Origin: Phyto melanocephala
Taxonomy: Eukaryota; Arthropoda; Insecta; Diptera; Rhinophoridae
Reading direction: 5' to 3'
Length of the DNA stretch: 64,000 nucleotides
Assembly (NCBI GenBank): GCA_941918925.1
Contig: OW799234.1
Location: forward strand, 118,519,128 to 118,583,127
Shown here: piece after piece, positions 23,166 to 35,639 of the stretch
How the letters are laid out: every line of letters starts with the position of its first letter
Position numbering within the stretch: position 1 is the stretch's first letter
Notes under the pieces: model-generated
Seen by the model: only the letters and a program-made list of their open reading frames with translations
The model's database searches: none
Told to the model about the DNA's origin: nothing
Translations under genes and position numbers: made by a program

Positions 23166-25130
23166 TTCCAAATACCAAGGTATCTCCACACCAAAATTTG
23201 TTAAAAACTATTATGTAGTTTTTGACCTCATTGTGTCTAGGAAGGCTGTTTCAAATTCTTAATTGACTGAACTCAAGTGAAACTTTGTAAAACCACTTCT
23301 TTTTTTTTTTTGCTGCGTATCTGTCTACCACCAAATGATTTTGTAGTAGTGTAGATCTTTGCTACGTGGTGTGGGGTGAGCATTGTCATCTTCTACTTAG
23401 CTGATATTTTCTGCATGTTACCATGTACTGCTGCTACTGTGTTATTTCCTTATTTATCAAAATTGATTTGGAAGGACCGTCAGCGAGATTTGTTTTTGTT
23501 TTTAAGTGGATTTGTATGCAGATGATTTAAAGACTCTAAATTAAAAGCTTAAATACAGTGACAATGTTTTTTCTCTGCCGGGACAAAAACAAGGATTTTT
23601 AATTTTAATGTTTTCGTTTTAGTTATAAAATTTCCATTGTTATGCCGAAAACATTATTTCCTTTTGGTTTTTTAGGGCGATTTTAATAAAAAGGTCTTCT
23701 GAAATAAATATAATAACAAGTGCACAAGCTTTGAAAAAGTACGATGAAACATTAACCAAACATTTTAGCACTCTTTGCTATGCAAAAAATTGTTCATGTT
23801 AATTAAAAGTCCTATTATTCTATTACTCATTTAGACAAAAAGTAGGGTATAGCTCAGAATATTTCCAAGATGTTATGGCGCACTTCTATTAACTATTGAT
23901 ACTTATGACAATATTGAGAAATCGTCTTAATTTTTTGTTAAAGGAATTGCTGTAGATATTCAGTATTTTTATGGATTTCTCAATGTTATATATTCGAATA
24001 AAACTCTTTGTCAACCGGGAGTTTAGTTTTGTATTATGGATTCTGTGTGAATGAAAAACATATCTGGTGAAAAATTTTCTTTGCGAAATTTCGAAATATA
24101 TTACATGTGAGCTATTCAAAATTGCACGGATTTTTAAAGCAGTTAAATATTGTTTTAATTTGTTCTTATACCTTTAAAATTATCTACCTTAATTTTACAG
24201 ACTTTATTTACTTTAACATTGACATCACATGGCTTTGCATATCAAATTTAACGTCACACAAACATATCTAGATGTTTATGGATATCAAAGTTGAAGTTTT
24301 GCACTAAAAATAGAAAAAAAAGAAGAAGCGACCACTAATTAGCTCAATTCTTATAACATTCATACTTTAACCACAAAACTTTTTTCGGTAGTACACGTTC
24401 GACATGTTCTATCATGTCTTGTTTTTTATGTGCAAAATTATAGTGCGTGTGCAGTTGCACATAGAATTGTCTGTATGTTTTTATATTGTGTGGCAACTAA
24501 ACTCATGATGCAGAACATGACTGACCTAGTTATAGGCATGTGTGTTGTATGAAAATATGTAAGTATATATGTATGTGCGCATAAGTAAAGCTTAACTCTG
24601 CATAAGTATATAAATTTCAAAAAAACTAAATGAAAAAAGCAAAATGTAAAAATATTCGCACTTATGTGTACTACATTAACGTACATGTCGCGGTTAACAT
24701 TTTCACAAGCAATAAGAAAAGCAAAATATAGCAAATAAACATGGCAAAAATTACGCTTTAAAGTTTGAATTTCTGCATTTGCTTTTGAATTCAATATCAT
24801 TAGAGAACAATGAACAGTTTCTACAAACAAAAATTAACAAACGAACAAACTATTATACAAACAGTTTTGTTGTGTTCTGTTTTATGTTTGAACTTTTGTT
24901 AGTAAGTGTTGGCGAAAACCAACCAAAATTAACTATGCTCACTCGCATGTTCACAGTTAAACCAACACACACACTCCCACACAAGAAAAAGTACAAATAT
25001 GCCTATATACAAAAATTATTTTACAAACTTTAATACACTTAGACTTGTTCTAATAAAAGCTGATAAAACGCAAAGCAAAAAACCGTATCCACAGATTTGA
25101 TGTCAGCATCAACACATAAAAGGAATACAT
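23166..25130. other. AT-rich spacer without recognisable gene
   Basis: A 130-codon minus-strand open frame (24438-24830) is rich in Leu, Phe, Cys and Thr with no recognisable domain; I treat it as chance. Nothing else supported. Confidence 0.45.
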
Positions 25131-25139
25131 GTTACATCA

Positions 25140-25215
25140 GGTTCATTTAATTTGAACGCCCATTTTGATAATAAGCCTAAATATGTTTTGTGCGTTGCTT
25201 GATTGGGTAAATCAA
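25140..25215 (-). pseudogene. Tiny mariner helix-turn-helix fragment
   Basis: The minus strand reads IKQRTKHI, a stop, then AYYQNGRSN, matching the EQRxKxIxxYYQNGRS block of rosa-like mariner transposases. Only about 75 bases remain. Confidence 0.45.
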
Positions 25216-25611
25216 AAAAAATTAAATCAAATAAAATTAAAATAAAATTGCATCCAAAAACTTCTCCTTAAATGCTAAATTACTTGTCATAAATACTGTG
25301 CTTCAAAATGAATGCAATATGAAAACAAACTATACCTTAAGACATCAATTTATTTTCACCTTATATTGCGTGAGTTCTGTGCACTTCTCAGAACTATTTA
25401 CTAAAATACAAGAGCTTGAATGATACTGTAATGTAAAAATCCTAAATGTTGTTACCTTAATTTAACCACTTTATGATCCGTTGTGGCCCTGCAAAATCAC
25501 TTATTCATCATCTTTTTTTCAGATGGATATTAATATAAAAACGTATGAGGAATATTTTATCTCATGGAATGATATTAAGTATACGCCACATATGATGTCT
25601 TTACATTACTA

Positions 25612-25953
25612 CCCAACAAAAAAATCTATGACAAAAAAGTGAGTAAAAAGTGATTAAATTTAAGTGAAACAACTAATGATTTTAACATTAGCGTGCCATT
25701 GGAGATCACGTGTTTACATGAATATGTTAATGAGCTGCACTTTATTCTAATAAGTGCATAGAACTCATGCGTATTTGATGAAAAGCATCGGCTGTTTCAT
25801 AAGTTGAATTTGTGTATTTATTTTTAAGCACATCATTTAGGACAGAATTCTTTACATTAGGGAAGTCATTTAGAATAAATGCTTGTGCACAAATAATTTA
25901 GAAGTCTTATATATATAAATCCGTTTGCACTACTTCTAATATTTTTTGCTGGG
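25612..25953. mobile_element. MITE with CCCAGCAAAAA-type terminal repeats
   Basis: Left end CCCAACAAAAAAA and right end TTTTTTGCTGGG are inverted copies flanked by TA on both sides. The interior (TTAGCGTGCCATT, TTTACATGAATATGTTAATG, TAATAAGTGCATAGAACTCATGC) is shared with the array at 43895-44860. No coding capacity. TA flanks suggest the Tc1/mariner group, but the superfamily is not certain. Confidence 0.7.
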
Positions 25954-26014
25954 TAGTTTATGGTTGTTGGTGGCAGCATTGACAATTAAGCCCATTCCAG
26001 GCTTAATTTAGCAT

Positions 26015-27011
26015 TTTTATAGGCACCACACAAAAAATTTGGGGGTATATTCATTTTGGGAGTGTATATATTTTCTTGATCCTGGCATCATTTGAGGACG
26101 ATCTAACCATGTCCATCTGTCTGTCCTTCTGTATATTTGTCTGTTGAAAGCACGATAAAGCTTTAAGGGAAAAACTTAGTTGGACCAAATTTTACCACAA
26201 TATTTCTTTTACACAAGGTTTGCTTGATAAATGCGCTAGATCGGTTTATAAGAAAGAGAGTTATAGTTTGTAATGTAAAAATGCAATTATGTCTTAACGT
26301 AATGACGTAGAGCATCGAAATTTCGTATATATATATATATTGAGAAAAAAATTTCTCTTCCTGAAAATTGTTCAAATCTGTACATTACAAAAAGAGTTAT
26401 AGATCAAAATGTATGAAAATTTATACCGCACAGTACCTTCTTCAATTTATTTAAAATTAAAAACGTAATAAAATTGACAAAATGAGATGTATGATTCTGA
26501 AATTCTGCAAAAGTGGCTCTTTCAAAATTAAGATGACACGCCCACTTTAACTCCTACCTCACATATAAAACTTTTTCTTAAATTCATATAATTTCCTTAT
26601 GGACAAAGATTCTGGAAGAATAAAGGAGTATAAATTGAAATATTTAAGTTGATTTCATCAGCAGCAACTACTTTGATACGCCTATTTGAACGGCCGTTTC
26701 TTACATAGTTTATTGTGAATGATATTAAAAGTCTCATAAAGATGACAGAATTAGATGCATGATGATGAAATAAGGTATATATATGGAATGCATATATACA
26801 TATGTAAGTGCAATTTTAAAAATTTTAGGACCCACGCATTCTTAAACGCCACCACCCATATAATGATTTATTTTAAATTCGAAATGACGTTCACCTCTTA
26901 AGAGATTATTCCACAGTGCACTGTTGATAAAAAAATAAAAAAAAAATTTCCACAAAATTGGTGGTGGGTATCAAAAATTCGGCACAGACAAATATAGTGC
27001 TCTTACATGTT
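26015..27011 (-). mobile_element. Decayed Helentron-like element (copy D)
   Basis: From left to right it shows GGGGGTATATTCATTTT, GACGATCTAACCATGTCC, a reduced (GTCY) block, the 'CACGCCCACTTTAA' module, GGTGGTGGGTATCAAAAATTC and an altered terminal hairpin, ending TGCTCTTACATGT. All landmarks are in the order of copy C but strongly diverged, with a single core unit and no mariner. Confidence 0.7.
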
Positions 27012-28385
27012 TTTAATTATGGGAGCTAATAAAAAAAATATTTGTGTAATTCTCAACCATGGATGTAATGTTCTATTGGTACTATTCTTGTCTATGTTAA
27101 AAATATTGTATGCTGGCTGTTTACAATTTTCATTAAAAAAAAATTTTTCTAACTACAAAATCGCATTTCATTAGTTTTATGGCATTTCATTTGTATTAAA
27201 ATTGTTGTACTTAATTCGTATAGGTATGGGAAAAAAAACCATTTGCAGAGTCAAAAAAATGTTTTAAATTATTTTATTGCTCATAAAACAAAAGAACATA
27301 CTGTTTTTCAACTAAAATCTTTTTTTGTTTTTTTTTTTAAACTTTGCCAAATATACTACAAAATTTAAAATAATTATTGTAGCTCAGTGGAGGTACGATT
27401 TTATACACTTCCAATTTTGGGTTTGTAATTTTGGTCTTCTTTGATGTATTAGAAATAGCTTAACTGAAACTGTATTTCAATTGACGATATAATAAACAAA
27501 GCGGTTTTGTGAATAAATCAAGTTTTGTTTAGCTAGTGACCAAACAATTGTTATATAATATTAAAATAAAAGCTAAAATATAGTATTTAATACCTCATAC
27601 ATACTAGTATATGAGCTGATGTCATTAAGTCATTCGAAAATGACTACTACTTACGCGTCGTTTAAAAATAAAACGAACGAATGGAGTTTGATTCATAATT
27701 TTTGTTCTCTAAATAGAAATTTAGATTAAAATTTGGCCACTAATTTATTAACTTTTTATTTTCTAAAGATTTAAGTAACACATAGCTTAAGAGAGATTAT
27801 TGAGGTATGTCTAACAGATTTGTAAAAAAGTTTAACAGATTTGGTGGGTCATAAAAAAACTTATTCTGAAACATTTAGTTTTACTTTACTTCTCTGTAAC
27901 AAGAGCATTTAAATCTTTGTTAAATTTAAAAATCAAGTTTTTTGCTTTAATATTCTTATGCCAAAATTCAATAATTTAAGACAGAAGCAAAAACATATAC
28001 TAACATTTTAAAAATTCAACGCAGACATTTTGAGTGTTTACTATAGTTGTTGATTCCTTGGCATTGGCATTAAATTGTACTAAAATATTATAAGTAATCC
28101 CCTTATGACCAAATCGTGCTTTATCTTTTACACAACTCGATAAACCAACAGGCAAATACCACAAAAAATAAGCAAACAAACACAACATCTCCACTTCTCC
28201 GCCCCTATATCTAAACACGCTTTTTAAAAAGTGTGTGTGTAAATTGAAACAATTTTTGTTTAAAATTTTAAATATGTCATTTGTACTAAGAAGTCTTAAA
28301 AGTTAAATTTTTAAGAATTTGAAACTAGTTCTGGCTTTTAAATTCTTTTTGTTCTGAATTTTTAATTTGTGAAAAAACTTAATTT
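27012..28385. other. AT-rich spacer without recognisable gene
   Basis: No supported open frame or repeat. Confidence 0.5.
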
Positions 28386-28389
28386 TTTT

Positions 28390-28960
28390 GTGTAAATGAA
28401 AAATCACGCTAATTCTAATCTCGATGTCCAAATTTTGGTGATTTTTGTCCTACATTTGTGGTCATATATCGGCAACAGTGCGGAGAATTTACGATCTTGA
28501 AGGCCAATAAAGCTATGCTGTTACCGAACCTCTGCTACAGTAAATCAATTTTGGCAAATGCTTTGTGACATGTTGCCCCGTCTTGTTAAAAAAACAACTC
28601 CGCCAGATCATGGTTGTTCAATTGATAAATGAAAAGGTTGTAATCATAACTATTAGTAATAATCATATTTAGCGGTCACCGTTGAGCATCTTTTTTAAAG
28701 CAGCACAGACTAATGATTCTACCTCTAAGAAACAATTCGGTCCATTCACCGAATCTACGCCTTGCTACGTTAGTTCATGTTGAAACGCCACGCTGACGAA
28801 ATGACCGCCAGTTAAAACAGTGTTTGCTGACTTAAAGTTCTATACATTTCCAAAACACTCCGAACTTAGAAAATGTAGATTTTCAGTCCAAATACTCTTC
28901 TGTGCGTTGATACTAAAAAAACCAATAATGCAAAAATGTTTACCAGTAAAAGGCTTGAAT
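28390..28960 (-). pseudogene. Decayed rosa-like mariner transposase (catalytic part)
   Basis: On the minus strand: QLNNHDLAELFF, stop, QDGATCHKAFAKIDLL, stop, QRFGNSIA (about 28490-28630). QDGATCH is the mariner block with the second catalytic Asp. Before it lie remnants of the upstream part (YDYNLFIY and further debris to about 28950) and after it VNSPHCCRYMT, a decayed 'VNWPPRSCDLTPLD' block. Stops and shifts make it non-functional. This is the only relic here that keeps the catalytic centre which the deleted copies have lost. Confidence 0.75.
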
Positions 28961-29357
28961 AAACAAAGCTAAAGAATTCAATATCTTACTTACCTACTCT
29001 ACTAGGCATTGGCATACAAGTAATACTGATTTTGGACACATCTACTGAAACATTTAAATTACATTAAGCAAAACACATTTTTAACAAGCGACAAACCTAT
29101 TTACTTGATCTTTATCCTACGAATCCGTTGCTCTTTTATTTGTTCTTTAGTGCCTTATTTAATAGATTAGTTGATCATATATATGAAATTTTTTTCCCCT
29201 AACAGAAGTTTCTTTGCTTTTCAAATACATTCATTTTCATTTATCAAAAATAACTAAGTTATTTGGAAATATAAAACAAATTTAAAAACAATTCTAATAG
29301 TCAATTAATTAGACATTTTTAAGGAATAATTTTTTCTCTGTTCGAATTTTTTTATAG
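28961..29357. other. AT-rich spacer without recognisable gene
   Basis: Nothing supported. Confidence 0.5.
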
Positions 29358-29555
29358 TACACCCAGGCCAGAGAAAAACTTGCGCAAAAATTTGATCTTT
29401 AATGCTGGAAATGCAATAAATCAGTCGACTACGAAAATGACCCACTTTATCAACTATTAGCTAACTACAAAGTAAAACAGAAGTTAGCCAAATTTAAAGC
29501 ATACATTGGAGAGTTCATTTTTTTATATTTTCCACCCGAGAATGACAGACTTTAA
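29358..29555 (+). pseudogene. Exon-like open frame broken by one stop, unidentified
   Basis: TTTTTTTATAG (ends 29357) looks like a splice acceptor. The frame then reads YTQAREKLAQKFDL, a TAA (29400-29402), then CWKCNKSVDYENDPL and continues open to a TAA at 29553-29555, giving 14 plus 50 codons. The CxxC pair and the balanced amino-acid mix look like real protein, unlike the neighbouring AT-rich DNA. A short zinc-binding N-terminal segment is possible, but I cannot name the family. Either a broken exon or processed pseudogene fragment, or chance. Confidence 0.28.
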
Positions 29556-31076
29556 AACTTATTTTGTCTGTTTGTTTTCAATATTTAGCTTTCTGTAATA
29601 TTTTTATCATTCGTGCTGGAACTCCGCAGAGTTAAAGAAGTGTAGTTAGTGGAAAAGAAATAGAAAACTAAAAAGTAAATTGATTCATAATCAAAGCGGT
29701 TTCCTACATATTTCTAAAATAAAATTGTAAAAAATTTAAAATTTAAAAGTCAATAATATAAGAACTAATATTTTAACTAATTTCGAGTTTACAAGTTGAA
29801 ATAATCCGGGTATATACCACTTAAAATTAGCTCAATTGCTTATAGTAACAAAGATGTTTTATATTTTTACGTCTTCTCTTAAGTGTTCTATTGTACTGCA
29901 TATTTTTACTATGATTAACGGTTCTTAAATTCAATGTCGTTTTATATTTTAATATTCTACTTTTCCTAAAGCACAAACACTGATAAAATTGTACAGAAAA
30001 ATTCTTATGGTAAATAATTCGTTTAATAGAGAGCAATGTTTTGTTACTTACATTTCACTGAAATATAGTTACCGGAAGTAACTTTTAGAACACTCCACAC
30101 AGTTCTTTATTAGTAGCTATTAATATAATAATTATTATTAATTAATTATTGTTAAAATAATAATTAAAATAATTAATGTACTTTATACCATTAATATACA
30201 TATGTATGTTTATCTATATTATTTTTACACATTTAAGATATTTTTTTAATCACAAAATTGCTGCCTTTGAACCATTACGAATTTAGCCTTAACACATTTT
30301 GAGTGTAAAGTTATACTGACCCATTCACATAAATTGTGGACAAGGAATTTTAAAAATAAAACCAACTAAACAGAGGCATACAATTTTAAACGAAATGCAA
30401 TAATGATTTATGGCAGGAGATATTATTTTCCAGCTCTTTTTGGAAAATTTTACTTTTAGTTTAATTATGCTGTATTAGATGGGATAATTTCAATTATATT
30501 ATAACGAAATATAAATAAATATTTTTTTTTTTCAAATAAATATCAATTAAATATCTATTGAAATTTAAATATTACAAAATTTTTCAATTCGAAGTATATT
30601 TCAATGTAAAACATAAACTTTAAAAGTAGTACTGTCACTTTTATAATGAACCAAAGTAAATGGCAGAGAAAGTGTTTTGTTTACTTTAAAAACAATACGA
30701 TTTTTGTAGCAACAGATAAATTCAAATACCCTTAAGTAATGAATGAAGGATAAATGCGATTGAAAACATATGGGATTTAAATAACAAAAACATTTGTTAA
30801 AATTATATTCTTATATTTCTTATAAAAAAGCAACAAATATCTCCATTACTATAACAAACGTAGAATAAAGTTAGAAGACTAGATAAAGATACAAACCATA
30901 TTTACTTCAGTGCACATCGATGTTAAACAGAAATTTATAGGAAAAGTAATGCCTTAATTTAGTGTGTGTTTAAGGTTGAAATAATGTACAATCAGTTCTG
31001 CCAAGTAGAAAGAGAAACTAAATGTAGAGTTATTAAGCCACCATCATAAAGTATGATTACAGTTATTTTATAAAAA
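29556..31076. other. AT-rich spacer without recognisable gene
   Basis: Includes a TAATTATTA-rich patch near 30120-30180. No supported gene. Confidence 0.5.
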
Positions 31077-32246
31077 AGTAAGTAAGTAAGAAAGCATCGA
31101 AATGTCGTATATACCCTTCGCAAACTATCCTGCAGATATAGTAACTTGTATGTGATTTGAAAAATACAGGCTGTCCGCCGGGAAGGTATACTACTTTATA
31201 TTGCCGCCATTTTGGTAAATATGAGTCTTGACAGTTTGACAGTCGTGAAGTTGAGACATGGCAAATTTATTATGGAAAAATATTTGGTAACCTGTTTTAA
31301 TCGCTAAAACATTTTATCAAAATCAATCATCGATTACTGTGACGATGAGAAAATTACGTGAAATTTTTAGGAGAAACAACATGACAACAAGACACTTTAT
31401 TTATCGTTAAGTGAATAATTTCGAAGAAAGAGGGACTGCAGTAATTAGGTTTTAGCATTGATCATAATATACTGGAGGATCGGCTGAAAACCATACTGGT
31501 GTTTAACAAAGTGTTTAAAACAATCCATCAATCTCAATTCGACGCCGTATTCAGAATTTTGGTCTGCAAAGAACAACTTTGGCCACAATTTTGCACAAAG
31601 ATTTGCATTTGTTTCAATTTAGGATTAAGTTGACACAAGAGCTTCTTTCAAAATACCATTTATGCCGCCAATAGGATTTACAGCTCGCCCAAAATAACCC
31701 AGATTTTCATTCATTATCATAATGAGTGACGAGACAGATTTTCCTTTGAGTTGATATGTGAATATACAAAATGGTCGGTTATAGGCCATTTAAAGTCCAT
31801 TACCTTAATTCTTTGAATCTGAAAACGGCGTAACCCGGCGGACACCCTAAACCAGACTTTTATAACTTTAGGCTAGTTAAATATCTGTCCTTTTTCATAA
31901 ACCAATCAATCGATTTTAACATAAGTTTGTCCTAGGGCCCCAACTAGTTTATTTAAATATATACAGTTTTGAACTAGTTTTAATCTTAGTATTAATAATA
32001 AAATTTGCTTGATTTTTATTTATTAATTACTACCGTAAAAAAGACTAAAGTATTCTTGGAGGCTTAAAAAGGTTGATTTTCACATACACACTTAAAGACG
32101 GAGAGATGGAAATGATTAAGTTAACTCCTCTCTCTAAAACGAATCAAAGTATGAATATTTTATAGGGTAGCAAATAAATATTTAAGAAATTACAAACGGA
32201 ATGATTAACATTATACATATTCACACTCTCGTGTTAAGGATATAAA
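31077..32246 (+). mobile_element. Decayed Helentron-like element, second subfamily (copy E), split by a transposon
   Basis: Left part AAGTAAGTAAGAAAGC...TATACCCTTCGC and right part GGTTGATTTTCACATACACAC, AGACGGAGAGATGG, TTACAAACGGAATGA and GTGTTAAGGATATAAA match the ends and interior of copies B and I. A separate transposon relic (31168-31847) sits inside it. The hairpin is degraded. Confidence 0.65.
31168..31847 (+). mobile_element. Decayed mariner-superfamily transposon with GGSTGTCCGCCGGG ends
   Basis: Ends GGCTGTCCGCCGGG (31169-31182) and CCCGGCGGACACCC (31834-31847) are inverted; TA follows the right end. Plus-strand fragments in order: MAKFIMEKYL, QNQSSITVTMRKLREIFRR, NNMTTRHFIYR, VNNFEERGTA (helix-turn-helix part), LRRTTLATILHKDLHLFQFR, IKLTQEL, NNPDFH, and MSDETDFPLS with YVNIQN, matching 'FSDEAHFxLxGYVNxQN' around the first catalytic Asp. 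This is the DUF4817-type HTH transposase group common in arthropods. The later catalytic region is deleted; stops and shifts are present. Confidence 0.78.
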
Positions 32247-34960
32247 TCTACACACACCAAATATCTGCGGAAATTTGCAGTGTCAAGAAAAATACACACA
32301 AAAACTGAGGTTGTACAGTTTTAAGAAAATTTTCGTTAGAAAATCTTTTAAACTGAAGTCATACAAAAAAATTTTAAAAATTTTTGGTAAATCTCATCAT
32401 AAAATATATAAAAATTTTTGACACATACACAATCTATAAGAAAGAAGATTACAAGATCTGATTGTCCCTTTAAAATTCTGGGTTGGTCCCTTTAAAGTTC
32501 TATGCTATTCCTTTTAATTTATAGGTTAGAAAAAACATTTCTGAATTTAAAAGTAAATCCTATAAACTGTCATTACAAAATTTACAAAGCAAAACATCTT
32601 TTAGGTTGTTACACTCCCTGTTTTGTTTTATTAAGCAAATAAGGATAGAGTTGAGTAAGTCGGTTGCTTTAGTTCGCTTTTGCTAACAACCTAATTATTT
32701 TTTTTACAATCCACAAGTTAATTTTATAGGTGTTCGTGAAGTTATCGACCGTAGTTATTAGCAAAAATGAACTAAAGTAACGATTTGTGCCCAATTATAA
32801 ATTAAGCAATATTTTTCCAGAAAACAATTCATATCAGCATGAATCATATAGTTTGCACATGTCTTAGTAGTAAATTGAATTGCTTATAACCCCTAAAATA
32901 TTGAATTATTTTAATACGATTGTGATTGCTTGATGGTATATACGTTTTGAATAAAATCAGAAATTAAACAATAGCGTTACGAAAAGGAAAAAAATAAGAA
33001 TCGCTTCACGTTTCTGGAATAAAAGTTCTTTTAGGTTTGTTTTCAACTTAGATTTTTTGAAGCATTAGGCAACTCTTTATATTTTAATCCACTTATATAC
33101 TCAACGCGCTCTTTGCTTTTCCCTAGCCTGCCCCTTAGATTTTGAATATTCTGCTGATTGGTTCTGATTGGTTTGGCAAAAATCTTATCCATTTTCATAA
33201 AACATTTAAAATCGTATAATATTACATAATAATGATTTCAATAATGGATTGGCATAACTGTCTTGATTATATTACTATAAAGCAAACAAGTAACACATGT
33301 TAAGTACTGTCAATCCAAAAATAGCTTTAGAGTTTTATTTTGCGTGATCTGTAGCATTTTCAAGACATTTTTATTATTTCATCCATATGAACATGTCACT
33401 AAAATGGCTTTGAATTAAAGCATGTTATAATAACAATTTTTTTCTCACATTTAAAGTGAATCTCATCTTTTTTAACATACAAATTACTGGAGCTGTTTTA
33501 GTTTTAACTTCATGAAAATGCTTATTCCAAACAAAATTGATTTACAAAGTCATGCCCAAATATTTTACAGTGTGTGTTTCGTATTTCAATTTACCTTCAA
33601 TCTAGATATTGAAATTACTATTTGCGTAAAACTTGCAGTCAGTATAAATTTGTTTAATTTAACAAACTCGAAAATCTGAAATCAGCAACAGCTAATTGTC
33701 AGCAAACATATGCAATTGCGCTGAAAGATTGAAGTTGCTTATTTCATTTTATTTCGATCGTTATCTTAGCAGTGAGATATACAGTGTTTTCTTTACGTGG
33801 CTAGCTTGTCCGTGTATATAAAAGATTAAAAATTATCCACTTTTGTCTAGTACAGTTAAATCACGTTATATTGACGGCCAGGTCACTACTTGAAAACATG
33901 ATATTAGTTGCTTGCCAAACTTGTTATATGCCATTATCTTTTTTAAGTCACATGTCAGCCAAGTTTAAATCTTTTACTATGGGCAAATAAAACCGGAAAT
34001 AACCTTGATCGTTAAACTGTAACCTTAAGATTAACTGGAAGAATTACATTCCTCATTGACAAAGTCCAATATGTCAATATTTCCCTTAGTAAAATAGGCA
34101 AGTAGTGTTAAAGCGCATGATCTTGTCTTCCAATAAACTGCCTTTAAACTGGCAATTAATTGTTCAGAAAACTTCCATCTCAATAGCTTCATGATATTAA
34201 GTGCCGTGTGAGATTTGGCACCTTCATTTTGAAGTGACAATTAACGGTACTATAAACAGTTGAATATGTCGTTGCGATTTTCGTTGTTTCTGAAGAAGTA
34301 ATAATGCGCTGGGCCAAAAACCTCACCGAACAGTGAATGTAAACACACAGATTTTGGCCATTCTGATTCCTACATAGCTTTTGAACTAAAAATGAGTCTT
34401 ATCACAAAAAAAAATTTTTTTTCGATAGAAAACACATTTTTTAAACAGCACGAATTTTTAAATATTACAGTCCGCAAAAAACAAAGTCGTATATTTGAAA
34501 ACAAATTAAAGATTTAAACTAAATAAAATAATGTTTCATATTGTTCACAGCTATTTAACTTTAGTCTTTCCACAGTGTTTATCCTTAACGCCATTTTTCT
34601 ACTTTATTTAAATTTAAAAAAGTATGAAAAATATTATAAACATTTATGGTAACTTAATGCTTAATGCCGTCGCTAAAAAAAATAATGTATTTAACCTTTT
34701 TGCCCTTAAAGTTTTATTTCATGTTTTAAATTTGTTCGCGATTTATTTTGTTGTTGGTCTTGCTGCTGATGTTCTACATACTTTTTAAGACTTGAAAAAA
34801 CAAAAACAACAATAGCAGCTAAAAAAAGGAAAAAATAAAGAAAAGAAAAAACATGTATAACGGGGGAACTAACTTTGTTAATCACTGTTAATATTTCTTC
34901 GAGCATAAAATACGTAAACGTGGTTACAGGTGGTAAATACCGAACAAGTTTTTTTTTTTT
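32247..34960. other. AT-rich spacer without recognisable gene
   Basis: Short open frames only; nothing I can assign. A T/A simple stretch occurs near 34400-34460. Confidence 0.5.
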
Positions 34961-35100
34961 TTTAACCGAAGAGCTGGAAGAAAATAACAGGAACAACAGC
35001 AACAACAGCAGTGTTAAAAACTTATCGTTACTACCGCTAAAAACAACTTTTCACGTACTACCACCACAGCAGCAGAGGCATTGACGACAAAACTTAGGTT
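34940..35100. repeat. Trinucleotide-rich patch (AAC/CAG/ACC)
   Basis: AGGAACAACAGCAACAACAGCAG-type and CTACCACCACAGCAGCAG runs (about 34989-35078) next to a T15 run. They produce short overlapping open frames on both strands that should not be read as genes. Such patches are common in fly introns and UTRs. Confidence 0.6.
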
Positions 35101-35630
35101 TAACAAGCAACTACTGCCACATTGACTATATTGAAACAACGAACTACTACTAATGCCACTGCGTAGCATAACTTTAAACAAATTGTTTATATTTTTAAGT
35201 TATTTTATTGTTGTTGTCGTATATTTTTACCATTGTTCTACTTCCAACATGCTACTTTCCACCATACAGTTAAGTTAAACTTTTTATTATTGTTTGAATT
35301 TATTTTATTAGGTTTTTTGCCTCACGTTCGCCTTGATTTTACCTGTTTTGCCTGCAAAAACCTTAAAGCTTCATTATGAATTAAATTATAGTTTTCAGGT
35401 GCACAAACCTTTAGTTTAACTAAAACTTAAAATAAAACCAAACTTTTACATTGTAATGTTTTAACTGAGGATTATTAAAATTGTATGTAAATAAAACTGA
35501 CTTGAAGATTTAAGTTAATGAATAATGTACATTAAATACAATGCAACGAAATGAACAGGTGGAGCAAAAATTTAATAAAATTTACTATTATTGCCGAATA
35601 TTCATGGCAAGTGTATTCGGCTTGTGTTTA
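35101..35630. other. AT-rich spacer without recognisable gene
   Basis: Nothing supported. Confidence 0.5.
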
Positions 35631-35639
35631 AGATAGAAC

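Noticed and set aside
24438..24830. 130-codon minus-strand open frame
   Set aside because: Hydrophobic, Cys/His-rich but without any ordered motif or membrane topology; no splice or polyadenylation context.
34706..35084. Overlapping open frames on both strands (99 and 69 codons)
   Set aside because: They arise from trinucleotide and homopolymer runs (Ser and Asn/Gln stretches).
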